From: Gaetbulibacter sp. 4G1
GTDB lineage: Bacteria > Bacteroidota > Bacteroidia > Flavobacteriales > Flavobacteriaceae
Length of the DNA: 64,000 bases
Assembly: GCF_002741945.1 (NCBI RefSeq)
Contig: NZ_MDVN01000024.1
Location: 310,001-374,000 of the forward strand
Direction: 5' to 3'
In this document: in pieces, positions 1 through 8,519 of the stretch
Position numbering within the stretch: the first letter of the stretch is position 1
How the letters are laid out: every line of letters starts with the position of its first letter
Program-made: the position numbers and the translations under genes
The notes under the pieces: generated by a model
Seen by the model: only the letters and a program-made list of their open reading frames with translations
What the model was told of the DNA's origin: nothing
Databases searched by the model: none

Positions 1-1153
1 TATAAATAGAATTTACTTTCCATACTTTAGCAGTTTTAAAAGAGACATCATTCACTGAGTAGCCATGTAACCAAGGAATCTCTTTTTCTTGTTTAAAAAT
101 AATTTCTTCTGTTTCTTCTGATAACTCTTCTCCAATCCATAAAGAATACCTCATGCCTAATGCTTGATTTGATGGTTCTAAATGATAACTTATAATATCT
201 TTTATACCTATGTGCTTTCCGTTAATAATATTTTTAATTGTCGTTGTTGTTTCAGAAAGGCTTTCATGCGAGCTCATTTTGAGAAGCACTACATCTATAA
301 GTTCACTTTTAGTATAATTATATACTTTAGATTCATAGGTCACTTTGAAAACAGAATCCTTTAAAGATGAAATATAATTTGTCCATGCTTTGTAAAGTTT
401 ATTATCTCCTGAATATTTCTTTAATATTTTCATTAAAGTGCTGTCTATATTTCGAAATGCTTCCTCATCATAATTTACTATATGAGGCAATGGAGAATCT
501 AAAATCAAAGCTTCTACATTTTTTGGATATGTTTGAGCGTAAGCCGTCATTAAATTACAACTGTAAGAGATACCATAAAGAATCATTCTATCAAGTTTCA
601 ATGCTTTACGGAGTTCTTCAATATCTTCTATGCTTTCCAAAGTGTTATAGCCATTTAGGTCAATATTTTGAGCTGTTAATCGCTCATAACACATTCTAAT
701 TCCTATGGTTTTTAAACTATCTAATAACTTACCGTAAAGCCCTTTCTTTAGCCCATAAATACGTAAAGAATCAATTTCCTGGCATATCAGAGATGGTTTG
801 GAATGGATTGTGCCTCGTTGCTCTAAAACAATAATATCCTTTTTTTTGCCCCATTTGGTACTAACAATACCATTGGCCATATTTAAAGAAGAATTTCCAG
901 GACCTCCAGACATAATTAAAATTGGAATACCACTATCTTTTTTAATTTCTGGAATCTTCGATAATATAAATGGAAGTTCAATTAAATTTGACGAGTCCTT
1001 TATTCTATTTTCTTCAACAGAAATCCAGCCTTGCTTCCAAATTCTCTCTGTTTTATTTTTTATTGGTACTGGTTTACCTATTATATTGGGTACAGTATTT
1101 TTGCAACCAAATAGAATAGTTAAAATTATAAACGAAACAAAATACTTTTGCAT
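1..1153 (-). CDS. S33-type alpha/beta hydrolase lipoprotein (3' end cut by window edge)
   Basis: The minus frame is open from an ATG at 1153 to the window edge (384 codons seen, C-terminus missing). It starts with a lipoprotein signal whose lipobox Cys is about residue 17 (LFGC), so the product should be membrane-anchored outside the cytoplasm. A GGPG oxyanion motif near residue 83, an EQRG motif near 111 and a nucleophile elbow GISYS near 194-198 are the hallmarks of proline-iminopeptidase/TAP-like hydrolases (peptidase S33), which release N-terminal residues from peptides. The elbow has Ser where the usual final Gly sits. The catalytic Asp and His cannot be placed in the visible part. It lies 65 nt downstream of the Crp-like gene on the same strand. 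The substrate is unknown; the family call is fairly secure. Confidence 0.8.
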   Translation of the reverse strand, partial: MQKYFVSFIILTILFGCKNTVPNIIGKPVPIKNKTERIWKQGWISVEENRIKDSSNLIELPFILSKIPEIKKDSGIPILIMSGGPGNSSLNMANGIVSTKWGKKKDIIVLEQRGTIHSKPSLICQEIDSLRIYGLKKGLYGKLLDSLKTIGIRMCYERLTAQNIDLNGYNTLESIEDIEELRKALKLDRMILYGISYSCNLMTAYAQTYPKNVEALILDSPLPHIVNYDEEAFRNIDSTLMKILKKYSGDNKLYKAWTNYISSLKDSVFKVTYESKVYNYTKSELIDVVLLKMSSHESLSETTTTIKNIINGKHIGIKDIISYHLEPSNQALGMRYSLWIGEELSEETEEIIFKQEKEIPWLHGYSVNDVSFKTAKVWKVNSIY

Positions 1154-1182
1154 TACTATTTTTTAATTAGTAAGAATAGTAA
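1153..1182. repeat. Inverted repeat at the hydrolase start
   Basis: TTACTATT (1153-1160) and AATAGTAA (1175-1182) form 8-bp arms with a 14-nt spacer that sits directly on the start codon of the hydrolase gene, just downstream of the Crp-like gene. It could be an operator, but the region is very AT-rich and chance is possible. Confidence 0.25.
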
Positions 1183-1218
1183 TTGATATGTTAAGTTGCA
1201 TTCACATTTGTTAAGAAA

Positions 1219-1794
1219 TTAAATTTGCTTAACATTCTCTTTTATTCTGCTTAGACTTTGTGGAGCAACTCCAAGATAAGAAGCAATATGCTTTTGAGAA
1301 ACTAGATTGAATAATTTTGAGTTTTTATCTATGAGATTAAGATATCGCTCTTTTAAATCTTTAGTTTGAAAATCTTTAAGCCTCTCTACCATCTTTAAAT
1401 ATGCATTCTCAGCTATAACAGTCCTGATTTTTTCAAACTTCGAAAAATCTTCGAAAAATGAAAAGAGAGTACTTCTATTAAATTCATATAATACAGCATC
1501 TGTTATCGTTTCTAAATATACATCTCCATGCTTCCTTGTTAAGAAACTTTCGTAATCTGTTGCAAATCCATTTTCCAAAAAAAAATGATGTGTAATATCT
1601 ACTCCTTCTATTATTCTATAACTACGAAGAATTCCACTTTTAATAAAAAATATCTTTTCTGCCGCTTTATTGGCAAAAAGCAATTGTTCGTTTTTATTAA
1701 CTTCAATTAATTTAGCTTTAGAAATGAGTAGCTCATATTCATGATCTGAAAAATCAATGTATGCTGAAAGGAAAGATCTCATTTTAAATTGCAT
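1219..1794 (-). CDS. Crp/Fnr-family transcriptional regulator
   Basis: This 191-residue protein has the layout of a small Crp/Fnr regulator: an N-terminal cyclic-nucleotide-binding-like beta-roll (about residues 25-115), a long connecting helix, and a C-terminal helix-turn-helix (about 160-188) containing HIASYLGVAPQSLSRI, the typical Crp-type recognition helix of Bacteroidota. There is no Fnr-like cysteine cluster, so oxygen sensing through an iron-sulfur cluster is unlikely. The effector is unknown. Met5 is an alternative start. The next gene on the same strand is the S33-type hydrolase, a plausible target or operon partner. Confidence 0.85.
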   Translation of the reverse strand: MQFKMRSFLSAYIDFSDHEYELLISKAKLIEVNKNEQLLFANKAAEKIFFIKSGILRSYRIIEGVDITHHFFLENGFATDYESFLTRKHGDVYLETITDAVLYEFNRSTLFSFFEDFSKFEKIRTVIAENAYLKMVERLKDFQTKDLKERYLNLIDKNSKLFNLVSQKHIASYLGVAPQSLSRIKENVKQI

Positions 1795-1939
1795 TTAAGA
1801 ATAAAGATACAAAGCTTTAAAATATATAAATAATTTAATAGTATATATTAAACAAACTGAAGGAAATTGCTTTTTTATAAAAGTCAAGCTAATGAATTTA
1901 TAATCAAATCTCTATATGTGTATAATCGTATAACAAAAA

Positions 1940-3496
1940 CTAATCTTCTGGCGGATAACCATGAATTTGCTCAAAAACATCATCAAAATTTGAACGCAGA
2001 TAGGAATTTAGTTTTTTTCTGTACTCCCCTTTAAGCCACTCTACAAAATTAAAAGTACTCTTGCTAATACATTTAGTATATCTACCAATTCTAAAATCAA
2101 TATCGTCTCCAAGCATTTTTGCTAAACCCAAAGCGTCATAAACATCTTCGCTGTTTTCAATGCATATTTTAGCGTGCTGTTCTATGGAACGCTCTAAAAC
2201 TACTTTAGATGATTCTCCAGCTCTAATAGACTCTACATAAGTTTTTTGAATATCAAAATACACATCTTTAGATTTTGAGAATTCTGCACGCAACTCATCT
2301 GGCATTTCATATCTGAAATTGCTTTCTAATTCTTCATCACTTAGTAAAGCATCTAAATAGTAATAAGGAGATCTAAATATTTTTTGCCAATCTAAATCGT
2401 CACCCCATGCACCAAATCTATGGAAGTTATTTCCTAAATCTATAACATCAAAAGTCTTCTTATTTTTCAATACACGCGAACCACGACCAATCATTTGGTA
2501 GTATAATGTTAGCGATTTAGTAGCTCTGTTTAAAATAATACTTTCAACTGTTGGTTCATCAAAACCTGTAGTTAAAATACTTACAGATGTTAAAATAGCA
2601 TCTGGAGTGTTTTTAAACCATTTTAAAATTAACGCGCGTTCTTTTTTAGTATTGGTATTATCTAAATGAGCAATAGGGTAACCAGCTCTTCTAAAGGTAT
2701 CATATACATGTAACGAAGTGTTAATTCCGTTATTAAATATTAACGTTTTCTTGCCCTTTGATCGTTCTTCATATGCTTGTATTAACTTAGAAAGCATATC
2801 ATTATCAGTATATAAGTCTTCTGAAGATTTCACTGTATAATCACCATTGGCACCAACAACCAAAGATGTTAATCCTACATTGTACGAATACATATTGGCA
2901 CGAGATAAAAAGCCGTTTTCAATTAAGGATTCTATACTCTCGCCTACAATTAATTCATCATAATTATCAGTCATTGGTAAATCTATACTCGAACTTAAAG
3001 GCGTAGCTGTTACACCTAAAATAAATGACTGACTAAAAAACTTGAATAGTTTTGTAAATGAATTATAATGGGCCTCATCAATAATAACCAAACCAATGTC
3101 AGATATATCTAGTTTGTCATCATTTAGTCTATTATTCAAAGTTTCAACCATAGCAACAAAACAGCTGTATTCTGCTTGGTCACTTAAATCTGCTTTGCTG
3201 TCTACCACTTTATTAACTACGTTAAATTCTGTAAGCACATTTGAAGTTTGCTTACATAATTCTATACGATGTGTCATAACCAGCACCTTTTTTTTATGAT
3301 GCTTTAGGTATTGTCTAACTATTTCAGAAAAAATAACTGTTTTTCCGCCACCAGTAGGAAGTTGATATAATAAATGATAGTCATCTGGAGATTCTTCAAA
3401 GGCTGTAAAAATCTTATTAATGGCCCCTTTTTGATAGCTATAAAGATCTTTTCCAGCTTTTCTTTCTTCTAATTCTACAGTAGATATTTTAGACAT
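1940..3496 (-). CDS. RadD-like superfamily II DEAH helicase
   Basis: This 518-residue protein carries the superfamily II motifs in order: Walker A LPTGGGKT (46-53), DEAH (140-143), motif III GVTATP (161-166) and motif VI QMIGRGSR (about 335). This is the type I restriction/RadD/SSL2-like group of ATP-driven DNA translocases; E. coli RadD works with single-strand binding protein in repair and recombination. No methylase or specificity gene is nearby, which argues against a restriction subunit. The C-terminal 130 residues are charged and carry no motif I recognise. It has its own likely promoter (3517-3524) and appears monocistronic. Confidence 0.8.
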   Translation of the reverse strand: MSKISTVELEERKAGKDLYSYQKGAINKIFTAFEESPDDYHLLYQLPTGGGKTVIFSEIVRQYLKHHKKKVLVMTHRIELCKQTSNVLTEFNVVNKVVDSKADLSDQAEYSCFVAMVETLNNRLNDDKLDISDIGLVIIDEAHYNSFTKLFKFFSQSFILGVTATPLSSSIDLPMTDNYDELIVGESIESLIENGFLSRANMYSYNVGLTSLVVGANGDYTVKSSEDLYTDNDMLSKLIQAYEERSKGKKTLIFNNGINTSLHVYDTFRRAGYPIAHLDNTNTKKERALILKWFKNTPDAILTSVSILTTGFDEPTVESIILNRATKSLTLYYQMIGRGSRVLKNKKTFDVIDLGNNFHRFGAWGDDLDWQKIFRSPYYYLDALLSDEELESNFRYEMPDELRAEFSKSKDVYFDIQKTYVESIRAGESSKVVLERSIEQHAKICIENSEDVYDALGLAKMLGDDIDFRIGRYTKCISKSTFNFVEWLKGEYRKKLNSYLRSNFDDVFEQIHGYPPED

Positions 3497-3516
3497 ACAT
3501 TTGGTTTTCAGACGTG

Positions 3517-3524
3517 CAAAAATA
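3517..3524 (-). promoter_or_regulatory. Putative -7 box of the RadD-like gene
   Basis: On the minus strand the sequence reads TATTTTTG, a full match to the Bacteroidota TAnnTTTG -7 element, 20 nt before the start codon at 3496. No clear TTG -33 element is seen. Confidence 0.5.
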
Positions 3525-3728
3525 ACACCTTTAAAGGGTTTTTAACGAATGTTTAGGTGTAAAATTTAAAATGAAATTGTAGTTTAGATAAATCAAATTA
3601 TAAAGCCCTGAAAATAAGACAATTAAATATTATCTTCAATTTTTCTTGATCGAAATGTAACAATGTTGTTTTTTTTGCTTCTAACAAGACATTACAATAC
3701 AATTAACTTTAATCTTATTTTATTAAAA

Positions 3729-6035
3729 ATGAAAACTACAATTTTTAGACTAAGCGGAGTAGTTATGCTATTTTTGTGCATGACTATGCAAGTAAACGCT
3801 CAAGATATTACTGGATCTTGGAAAGGAAAAATAGACGTACAAGGCACAGAAGTACCATTGGTATTTGACGTAAAAATGGAAGGTGACACCTATTCATCAA
3901 CTATGGATAGCCCTTCACAAGGGGCAACGGGTATACCTATGGATGTAACAACATTTGTTGATAATACGCTTACTATTAAGTTTAGTCAAGCTGGTATAAA
4001 ATACATTGGAACACTTAAGGAAAATAGCCTTACAGGAACTTTTTATCAAGGTGCTATGGAGTTACCGTTAAATCTGACAAAAACAGTTAAAACACTTCCA
4101 GGTAATACTGCTTTACCAACATCTGACGAAGATTTAGAAAAGCTTGCTAATTGGAATCCTACTAACTACAAATATTCGGTTGAGGATTATTTTGCTAGAC
4201 CAAAAGCAAGATCGTTTAATTTTTCTCCTAACGGAACTTATTTATCATACCGAGAAAAAGATGAAAACAAAAAGAACCATGTATATGTAAAAAACCTTGA
4301 AACAGATGATGTAAAAAGGGTTATTGAAGAAAAGGAAGAGCTTATTAGAGGCTTTGGTTGGGCAAACGATAATAGGTTAGTATATGTTATGGATAAAGGT
4401 GGAAATGAAGATTACCACTTATTTGCTGTAGATGTAGATGGTTCAAATCAAAAAGAATTAACGCCTTTCGATGGTGTAAAAGTGAACATTTTGAATGGTT
4501 TAAAAGAGGATAAAGATCATATGATTATTTCTATGAATCAAAACAATCCGCAAATATTCGAACCATATAAAATAAATATTGTTACTGGAGAGCTTAAGCA
4601 ATTATACAAAAATGATGATGCTGCCAATCCAATTAATAGTTACGAGTTTGATAAAGATGGTAACTTACGTGGGTTTGCTAAATTACGTGAAGGTGTAAAT
4701 ATTGATTTTTACTATACAACAGATGGAGAAAACTTTGAAGTTAATAAACAATTAAATTGGAAAGATAGTTTTAGTATTTCTTCTTTCAATTATGCTACAG
4801 ATTATCCGCATGACGCTTATGTTACTTCAAATTTAGATAGTGATAAAACTCAAATTTATTTATATGATTTAAAAGAAGATAAGGTTATTAAAAAACTATT
4901 TTCTAATGAAAACTATGATGTTTCTGGATTGTCTTTATCAAGAAACAGAGGTTACGAGCTAGACTATTTTTCTTATGAAGGTGAAAAAAGAAATATTATC
5001 CCTGTAAGTAATTATTATAAAAAGCTTCATAAAAAAATAACGAGTAAATTTCCTGATTACAGCTATTCGATTGCAGATAAAACTGATGATGAAAGTAAAT
5101 ATCTAATCTTTCTTCAAAGTGATAAACTATATGGTACGTACTACGCTTACGACGCTAAAAAGGATGAGTTTAAATTACTTTACAATTTAATGCCAAACCT
5201 TATTGAAAATGATATGGCAGAAATGCGTCCTATTACTTTTAAAAGTAGAGATGGTATTACATTACATGGCTATATTACATTACCAAAAGAAGCCTTAAAC
5301 GGAGACAAAGTACCTGTGATTGTTAATCCGCATGGTGGCCCACAAGGCATTAGAGATTCTTGGGGTTTTAATCCTGAAGCACAGCTTTTTGCGAGTCGTG
5401 GCTATGCTACTTTACAAGTGAATTTTAGAATATCTGGCGGCTATGGTAAAAAGTTTTTAGAATCTGGTTTTAAACAAATTGGAAGAAAAGCTATGGATGA
5501 TGTAGAAGATGGGTTACAGTATGTTATAGATCAAGGATGGGTAGATAAAAACAATGCTGCAATTTATGGTGGTAGCCATGGAGGTTATGCAGTTTTAAGA
5601 GGTTTAACAAAAACACCAGACCTATATGCATGTGGAGTTGACTATGTTGGGGTTTCAAACATTTTTACCTTTTTTGAATCTTTCCCTGAATATTGGAAGC
5701 CTTATAAAAAGATAGTTAAAGAAATTTGGTATGACTCTGACATTCCAGAGGAAAAAGCTATAATGACTGAGGTATCGCCAGTATTCCATACAGATAAAAT
5801 TAAGAAGCCTCTATTTGTAGTTCAAGGAGCTAACGACCCTAGAGTCAATATTGATGAATCTGATCAAATAGTAAGTGCTTTACGCGCCAAAGGTGTTGAT
5901 GTACCATACATGGTAAAATATGATGAAGGTCATGGATTTGGTAAAGAAGAAAATTCTATTGCGCTTTATAAAGCAATGATGGGGTTTTATGCAAAACACT
6001 TAAAAAAGGATATTAAACAGCCTTTGAAAGATTAA
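3729..6035 (+). CDS. S9-family prolyl oligopeptidase-like peptidase, secreted
   Basis: I place the start at 3729, not at the upstream ATG at 3663, because residues 1-25 from 3729 form a clean signal peptide (MKTTIF... ending VNAQ). The 768-residue product has a beta-rich N-terminal domain (about 27-115) often found on Bacteroidota hydrolases, a beta-propeller-like middle, and a C-terminal alpha/beta-hydrolase domain. The catalytic triad is visible as Ser616 (GGSHGG), Asp703 (GANDPRV) and His735 (DEGHGF). S9 enzymes cleave short peptides; here probably in the periplasm. A strong terminator follows. There is no operon partner. Confidence 0.9.
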   Translation: MKTTIFRLSGVVMLFLCMTMQVNAQDITGSWKGKIDVQGTEVPLVFDVKMEGDTYSSTMDSPSQGATGIPMDVTTFVDNTLTIKFSQAGIKYIGTLKENSLTGTFYQGAMELPLNLTKTVKTLPGNTALPTSDEDLEKLANWNPTNYKYSVEDYFARPKARSFNFSPNGTYLSYREKDENKKNHVYVKNLETDDVKRVIEEKEELIRGFGWANDNRLVYVMDKGGNEDYHLFAVDVDGSNQKELTPFDGVKVNILNGLKEDKDHMIISMNQNNPQIFEPYKINIVTGELKQLYKNDDAANPINSYEFDKDGNLRGFAKLREGVNIDFYYTTDGENFEVNKQLNWKDSFSISSFNYATDYPHDAYVTSNLDSDKTQIYLYDLKEDKVIKKLFSNENYDVSGLSLSRNRGYELDYFSYEGEKRNIIPVSNYYKKLHKKITSKFPDYSYSIADKTDDESKYLIFLQSDKLYGTYYAYDAKKDEFKLLYNLMPNLIENDMAEMRPITFKSRDGITLHGYITLPKEALNGDKVPVIVNPHGGPQGIRDSWGFNPEAQLFASRGYATLQVNFRISGGYGKKFLESGFKQIGRKAMDDVEDGLQYVIDQGWVDKNNAAIYGGSHGGYAVLRGLTKTPDLYACGVDYVGVSNIFTFFESFPEYWKPYKKIVKEIWYDSDIPEEKAIMTEVSPVFHTDKIKKPLFVVQGANDPRVNIDESDQIVSALRAKGVDVPYMVKYDEGHGFGKEENSIALYKAMMGFYAKHLKKDIKQPLKD

Positions 6036-6045
6036 TAATTAAATT

Positions 6046-6084
6046 TTTAAAAAAAGCCTCTTAAATTTTAAGAGGCTTTTTTTA
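6046..6084 (+). terminator. Rho-independent terminator after the S9 peptidase
   Basis: A stem GCCTCTTAA / TTAAGAGGC (6056-6076) is flanked by an A run and a T run, so it can terminate in both directions. It lies between the convergent S9 peptidase and secreted-protein genes. Confidence 0.9.
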
Positions 6085-6115
6085 TTATAATATATAAGTA
6101 TTTTAAAAAATAAAA

Positions 6116-6784
6116 TTATTCTTTAACAACTATAATAGTAGCTTTTACACCTGTAGATAGATTCCATTTATTTCCTGCAATAACATTACCAGTATCATCT
6201 ATAACATGAAATTCGGCTGTATTAGGCATTGAATAACCTTCGTTTAAAGCAAGAAAGTCTATTTTATTAAAACCTTCTTTTAAATCTAACCTAAAACCTT
6301 TTGTACTGTTTGTCAATAAAACACGAAACTCATAGATTTCGTCATTTATCAATACTCGGATATAGTCGCCATCCTGTAAACCAAAATCTCTATAGACTAC
6401 TCTAACAAATTTGGATTTTGTTTTAAAATCTCCAAAATACTGGTCAGTTGTGCTTCCTTTTGCTCCCAAACCCATTTCTGTCTTTAAGTCTTTAGATTTC
6501 TTATCCAATCTATCTACATATAACTCTCCAGGATTGCCAAATTTCTCTCCAAACATAGAGAACTCTTTTTTAGGGAAGTTTAAAGCAGTATTTGCTTTAG
6601 GTACAGACATGCCGTTAACCGTATTATTATTTAGAGGTTTTGATGGTAATAATAAGTTGGTAGTAGCAGAATCTTTTTTACTTTCTACTGCAGGAATAGA
6701 TGTAGATTTGTTTTTACTATCTATTTGAGAGTTTGCAGTAAAAACAAAAAAACATAATATGAAAAAAGAAAAATAGTATTTCAT
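6116..6784 (-). CDS. Secreted protein of unknown function
   Basis: This 222-residue product starts with a signal peptide (MKYYFSFF... cut after TANSQ) and continues with a low-complexity Ser/Thr/Asn/Lys linker to about residue 70. The rest is a compact beta-rich domain containing YRDFGLQDGDYIRVLIND and ending in a beta hairpin (TIIVVKE). The D-G-D-x-I/V-x-V pattern is common in extracellular beta-sandwich domains and fits carbohydrate or surface binding, but I do not recognise a named family. It stands alone, converging on the S9 peptidase. Confidence 0.75.
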   Translation of the reverse strand: MKYYFSFFILCFFVFTANSQIDSKNKSTSIPAVESKKDSATTNLLLPSKPLNNNTVNGMSVPKANTALNFPKKEFSMFGEKFGNPGELYVDRLDKKSKDLKTEMGLGAKGSTTDQYFGDFKTKSKFVRVVYRDFGLQDGDYIRVLINDEIYEFRVLLTNSTKGFRLDLKEGFNKIDFLALNEGYSMPNTAEFHVIDDTGNVIAGNKWNLSTGVKATIIVVKE

Positions 6785-7086
6785 CTGTCTATAATCAATC
6801 TTTTTTTAGCTAGAATTCATAAATTATGATGATTCATAAATTCCAAAGAGTTACCAAAACTATTATTTTTATCTGTAATTCATCACATTACAAATGTTAT
6901 TTAGCATTTATTTAGGCAAAAACCATTCCTAAAGTTAATATTTTAAGTCAAATAATCTATAAAAACCTTACCTCTCCTCTATTTTTAGTTAAAAAATGTT
7001 AATTTATTACTTTGTTATGCATAGTACTGTAACAATTTTAATTTTCTGTCGTCTACTTAGTATAAATCAATTAAAAAACAAAAATC
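6785..7086. other. Non-coding interval upstream of the mini-genes
   Basis: This is a 302-nt AT-rich stretch between the secreted-protein gene (minus) and the first mini-gene (plus). I see no ORF, hairpin or exact TAnnTTTG box. The nearest promoter-like string is TTACTTTG at 7007-7014, which misses the consensus. It must hold two divergent promoters that I cannot place. Confidence 0.4.
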
Positions 7087-7173
7087 ATGAGAACATTAAA
7101 CAACAATCAATTAAGCGGAACTTTGAACAGTACAAAAAGTAATCAATGGAATACTAAAAGACGGTACAGATAA
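7087..7173 (+). CDS. Mini-gene 1: 28-residue basic peptide
   Basis: A short ORF encodes MRTLNNNQLSG... and ends in SNQWNTKRRYR. It is followed 4 nt later by a strong terminator, which suggests a self-contained transcript. The second mini-gene 71 nt downstream has the same context before its start (AAAAATCATGAGAACA), the same first four residues (MRTL) and a related C-terminal signature W-x(1,2)-T-K-R-x(0,1)-Y. Such similarity at both ends of two adjacent tiny ORFs argues for real paralogous peptides. I see no membrane segment, export signal or cysteines. The function is unknown. Confidence 0.55.
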   Translation: MRTLNNNQLSGTLNSTKSNQWNTKRRYR

Positions 7174-7177
7174 CTAC

Positions 7178-7216
7178 TTCACATACCATTTTAAATGGTA
7201 TGTGAAATTATTTTTT
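7178..7216 (+). terminator. Terminator after mini-gene 1
   Basis: A 13-bp perfect stem, TTCACATACCATT (7178-7190) with AATGGTATGTGAA (7194-7206), has a 3-nt loop and is followed by ATTATTTTTT. It ends 28 nt before the second mini-gene, so that gene probably needs its own promoter or read-through. Confidence 0.85.
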
Positions 7217-7244
7217 AAACCCAAACATCATCAATCAAAAAATC

Positions 7245-7379
7245 ATGAGAACACTTATTAAAATATCTAAGCATTTAAATTCAATCACCCAAGAAAATTT
7301 AATTACCAATAAACGTATCATAAATTTCAATAATTCAGATACGGTTATATGGAAAGGCACCAAGCGCTACGCACATTAA
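7245..7379 (+). CDS. Mini-gene 2: 44-residue basic peptide related to mini-gene 1
   Basis: The ORF encodes 44 residues beginning MRTLIKISKHL and ending VIWKGTKRYAH. The start MRTL, the upstream string AAAAATCATGAGAACA and the C-terminal W-K-G-T-K-R-Y signature match mini-gene 1. The middle is longer and unrelated. The peptide is basic, without cysteines or an obvious signal sequence. It could be a precursor whose conserved C-terminus is the active part, a ribosome- or nucleic-acid-binding peptide, or a toxin-like product; nothing in the sequence decides between these. The orphan ExbD gene starts 67 nt downstream. Confidence 0.55.
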   Translation: MRTLIKISKHLNSITQENLITNKRIINFNNSDTVIWKGTKRYAH

Positions 7380-7409
7380 AAACAACTTCTGAACTGTGGT
7401 ATTGTTTTT
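7379..7409 (+). terminator. Weak hairpin after mini-gene 2
   Basis: AAAACAA (7379-7385) can pair with TTGTTTT (7402-7408), and more T follows. The stem is short and AT-only apart from one pair, so termination is uncertain. Confidence 0.3.
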
Positions 7410-7446
7410 GTGAACTTTAGTTTGCATTAACATATAATCCACAAAC

Positions 7447-8004
7447 ATGAGACATTCAAAATTAATCCCAGAAGTAAATGCAGGTTCTATGGCAGACATT
7501 GCATTTTTATTACTTATTTTCTTTTTAGTTACTGCTACAATTCCTAAAGATAAAGGTCTTAAAAGAATGTTATCCAAGGAATGTCCTCCAGGAGAAATTT
7601 GTGATACTCCAATAAATGACCGCAATATTTTACGCATTTTGGTTAACAACAATGATGAAATTATGGTTGATGATGAATTAGTTGCTGTAAGCGATTTAAA
7701 AGAAATTACAAAAAGGTTTCTTGACAATAATGGAGATAAAAGTTGTAATTATTGCAATGGATTAAATTCTGACAGCTCATCTGACAATCCTAAAGAAGCC
7801 GTTGTATCGTTACAAACAGGTAAGCAAACAAGCTACAAGCAGTATATTGAAGTGCAAGATGAACTAACTAAAGCTTATTACGAATTAAGAGAAGCATATA
7901 GCTTAAATATTCTTAAAAAAACTACAGATGATTTATCAAAATCTGATTTAAAAAAGGTAAAAGAAGCCTACCCTTTTATTTTATCAGAAGCAATAACAAA
8001 ATAA
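7447..8004 (+). CDS. ExbD/TolR-family biopolymer transport protein (orphan)
   Basis: This 185-residue protein has a short cytoplasmic start, one membrane helix (about residues 16-33) carrying the motif SMADIAFLLLIFFLV with the conserved Asp at 17 that conducts protons in ExbD/TolR, and a periplasmic domain. ExbD works with the ExbB channel to power TonB-dependent uptake. Flavobacteria usually encode exbB-exbD-exbD-tonB together, but no exbB or tonB is next to this copy. The periplasmic part has two Cys (CPPGEIC), a nearby CNYC pair and a Ser/Asn-rich insert not typical of E. coli ExbD. It converges on the 3D-domain lipoprotein gene. Confidence 0.85.
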   Translation: MRHSKLIPEVNAGSMADIAFLLLIFFLVTATIPKDKGLKRMLSKECPPGEICDTPINDRNILRILVNNNDEIMVDDELVAVSDLKEITKRFLDNNGDKSCNYCNGLNSDSSSDNPKEAVVSLQTGKQTSYKQYIEVQDELTKAYYELREAYSLNILKKTTDDLSKSDLKKVKEAYPFILSEAITK

Positions 8005-8013
8005 GTTTTAATG

Positions 8014-8424
8014 TTATTCTTTTGGAATCCCATAGCTAATTAAAATCTTTTTTTTGCCCCACTTTTTTGCGGCCTTAACATCAATGCCCATATAAATATC
8101 TATACGGTTTTTCCAGCGTTTGTTCATTTTGTCTTTTATTAAATACCAACCTTCAAATCCTTCAATTTTAACTGGTGTATTATGCTTCAGCCCCTTTTTT
8201 AAGAGATCTCTAGATATGGCAATATATTTCAAGCCTGGTTTTAAGCTATCACCAAACGCTGTTATATGTGGATTAGAATTTGTTTGATATGCCAACGAGT
8301 TATATGCAGTTGCTGTAACTTGTATGGTTTTCCAATCATAAAATTGTCTTACCTCTTCTGCCTCTTTTTTACAATTAAGCATAAGGAAAAAAAGTATAAT
8401 AATACTTGAAATTCTATATAGCAT
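8014..8424 (-). CDS. 3D-domain (RlpA-like double-psi beta-barrel) lipoprotein
   Basis: This 136-residue protein has a lipoprotein signal (LMLNCKK, Cys about residue 18) followed by a single domain with VTATAYNS at its start, a central TAFGD and the sequence IDIYMG near the end, which is the pattern of the 3D domain named for three conserved Asp. The fold is the double-psi beta-barrel of lytic transglycosylases such as MltA and RlpA. A role in peptidoglycan cleavage or binding is inferred; activity is not shown. No partner gene is adjacent. Confidence 0.75.
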   Translation of the reverse strand: MLYRISSIIILFFLMLNCKKEAEEVRQFYDWKTIQVTATAYNSLAYQTNSNPHITAFGDSLKPGLKYIAISRDLLKKGLKHNTPVKIEGFEGWYLIKDKMNKRWKNRIDIYMGIDVKAAKKWGKKKILISYGIPKE

Positions 8425-8519
8425 AGCTTATATGTTTTATTAAATATACTGATTATAAGGCATTTAAAAAATCATTATAGTTTTTTGTATTTTCACTTTT
8501 GAAAACTAACATCTTAAAA

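Noticed and set aside
367-1166. Forward-strand ORFs of 110 and 122 codons in the first kilobase
   Set aside because: They lie opposite the S33-type hydrolase, whose minus frame is open for 384 codons with lipobox, GGPG and EQRG motifs. The forward frames show no motif.
1940-3496. Type I or III restriction subunit
   Set aside because: No methyltransferase or specificity gene is adjacent and the length of 518 residues fits RadD-like helicases better.
3663-3728. Upstream ATG of the S9 peptidase
   Set aside because: The added 22 residues precede a complete signal peptide that starts at 3729.
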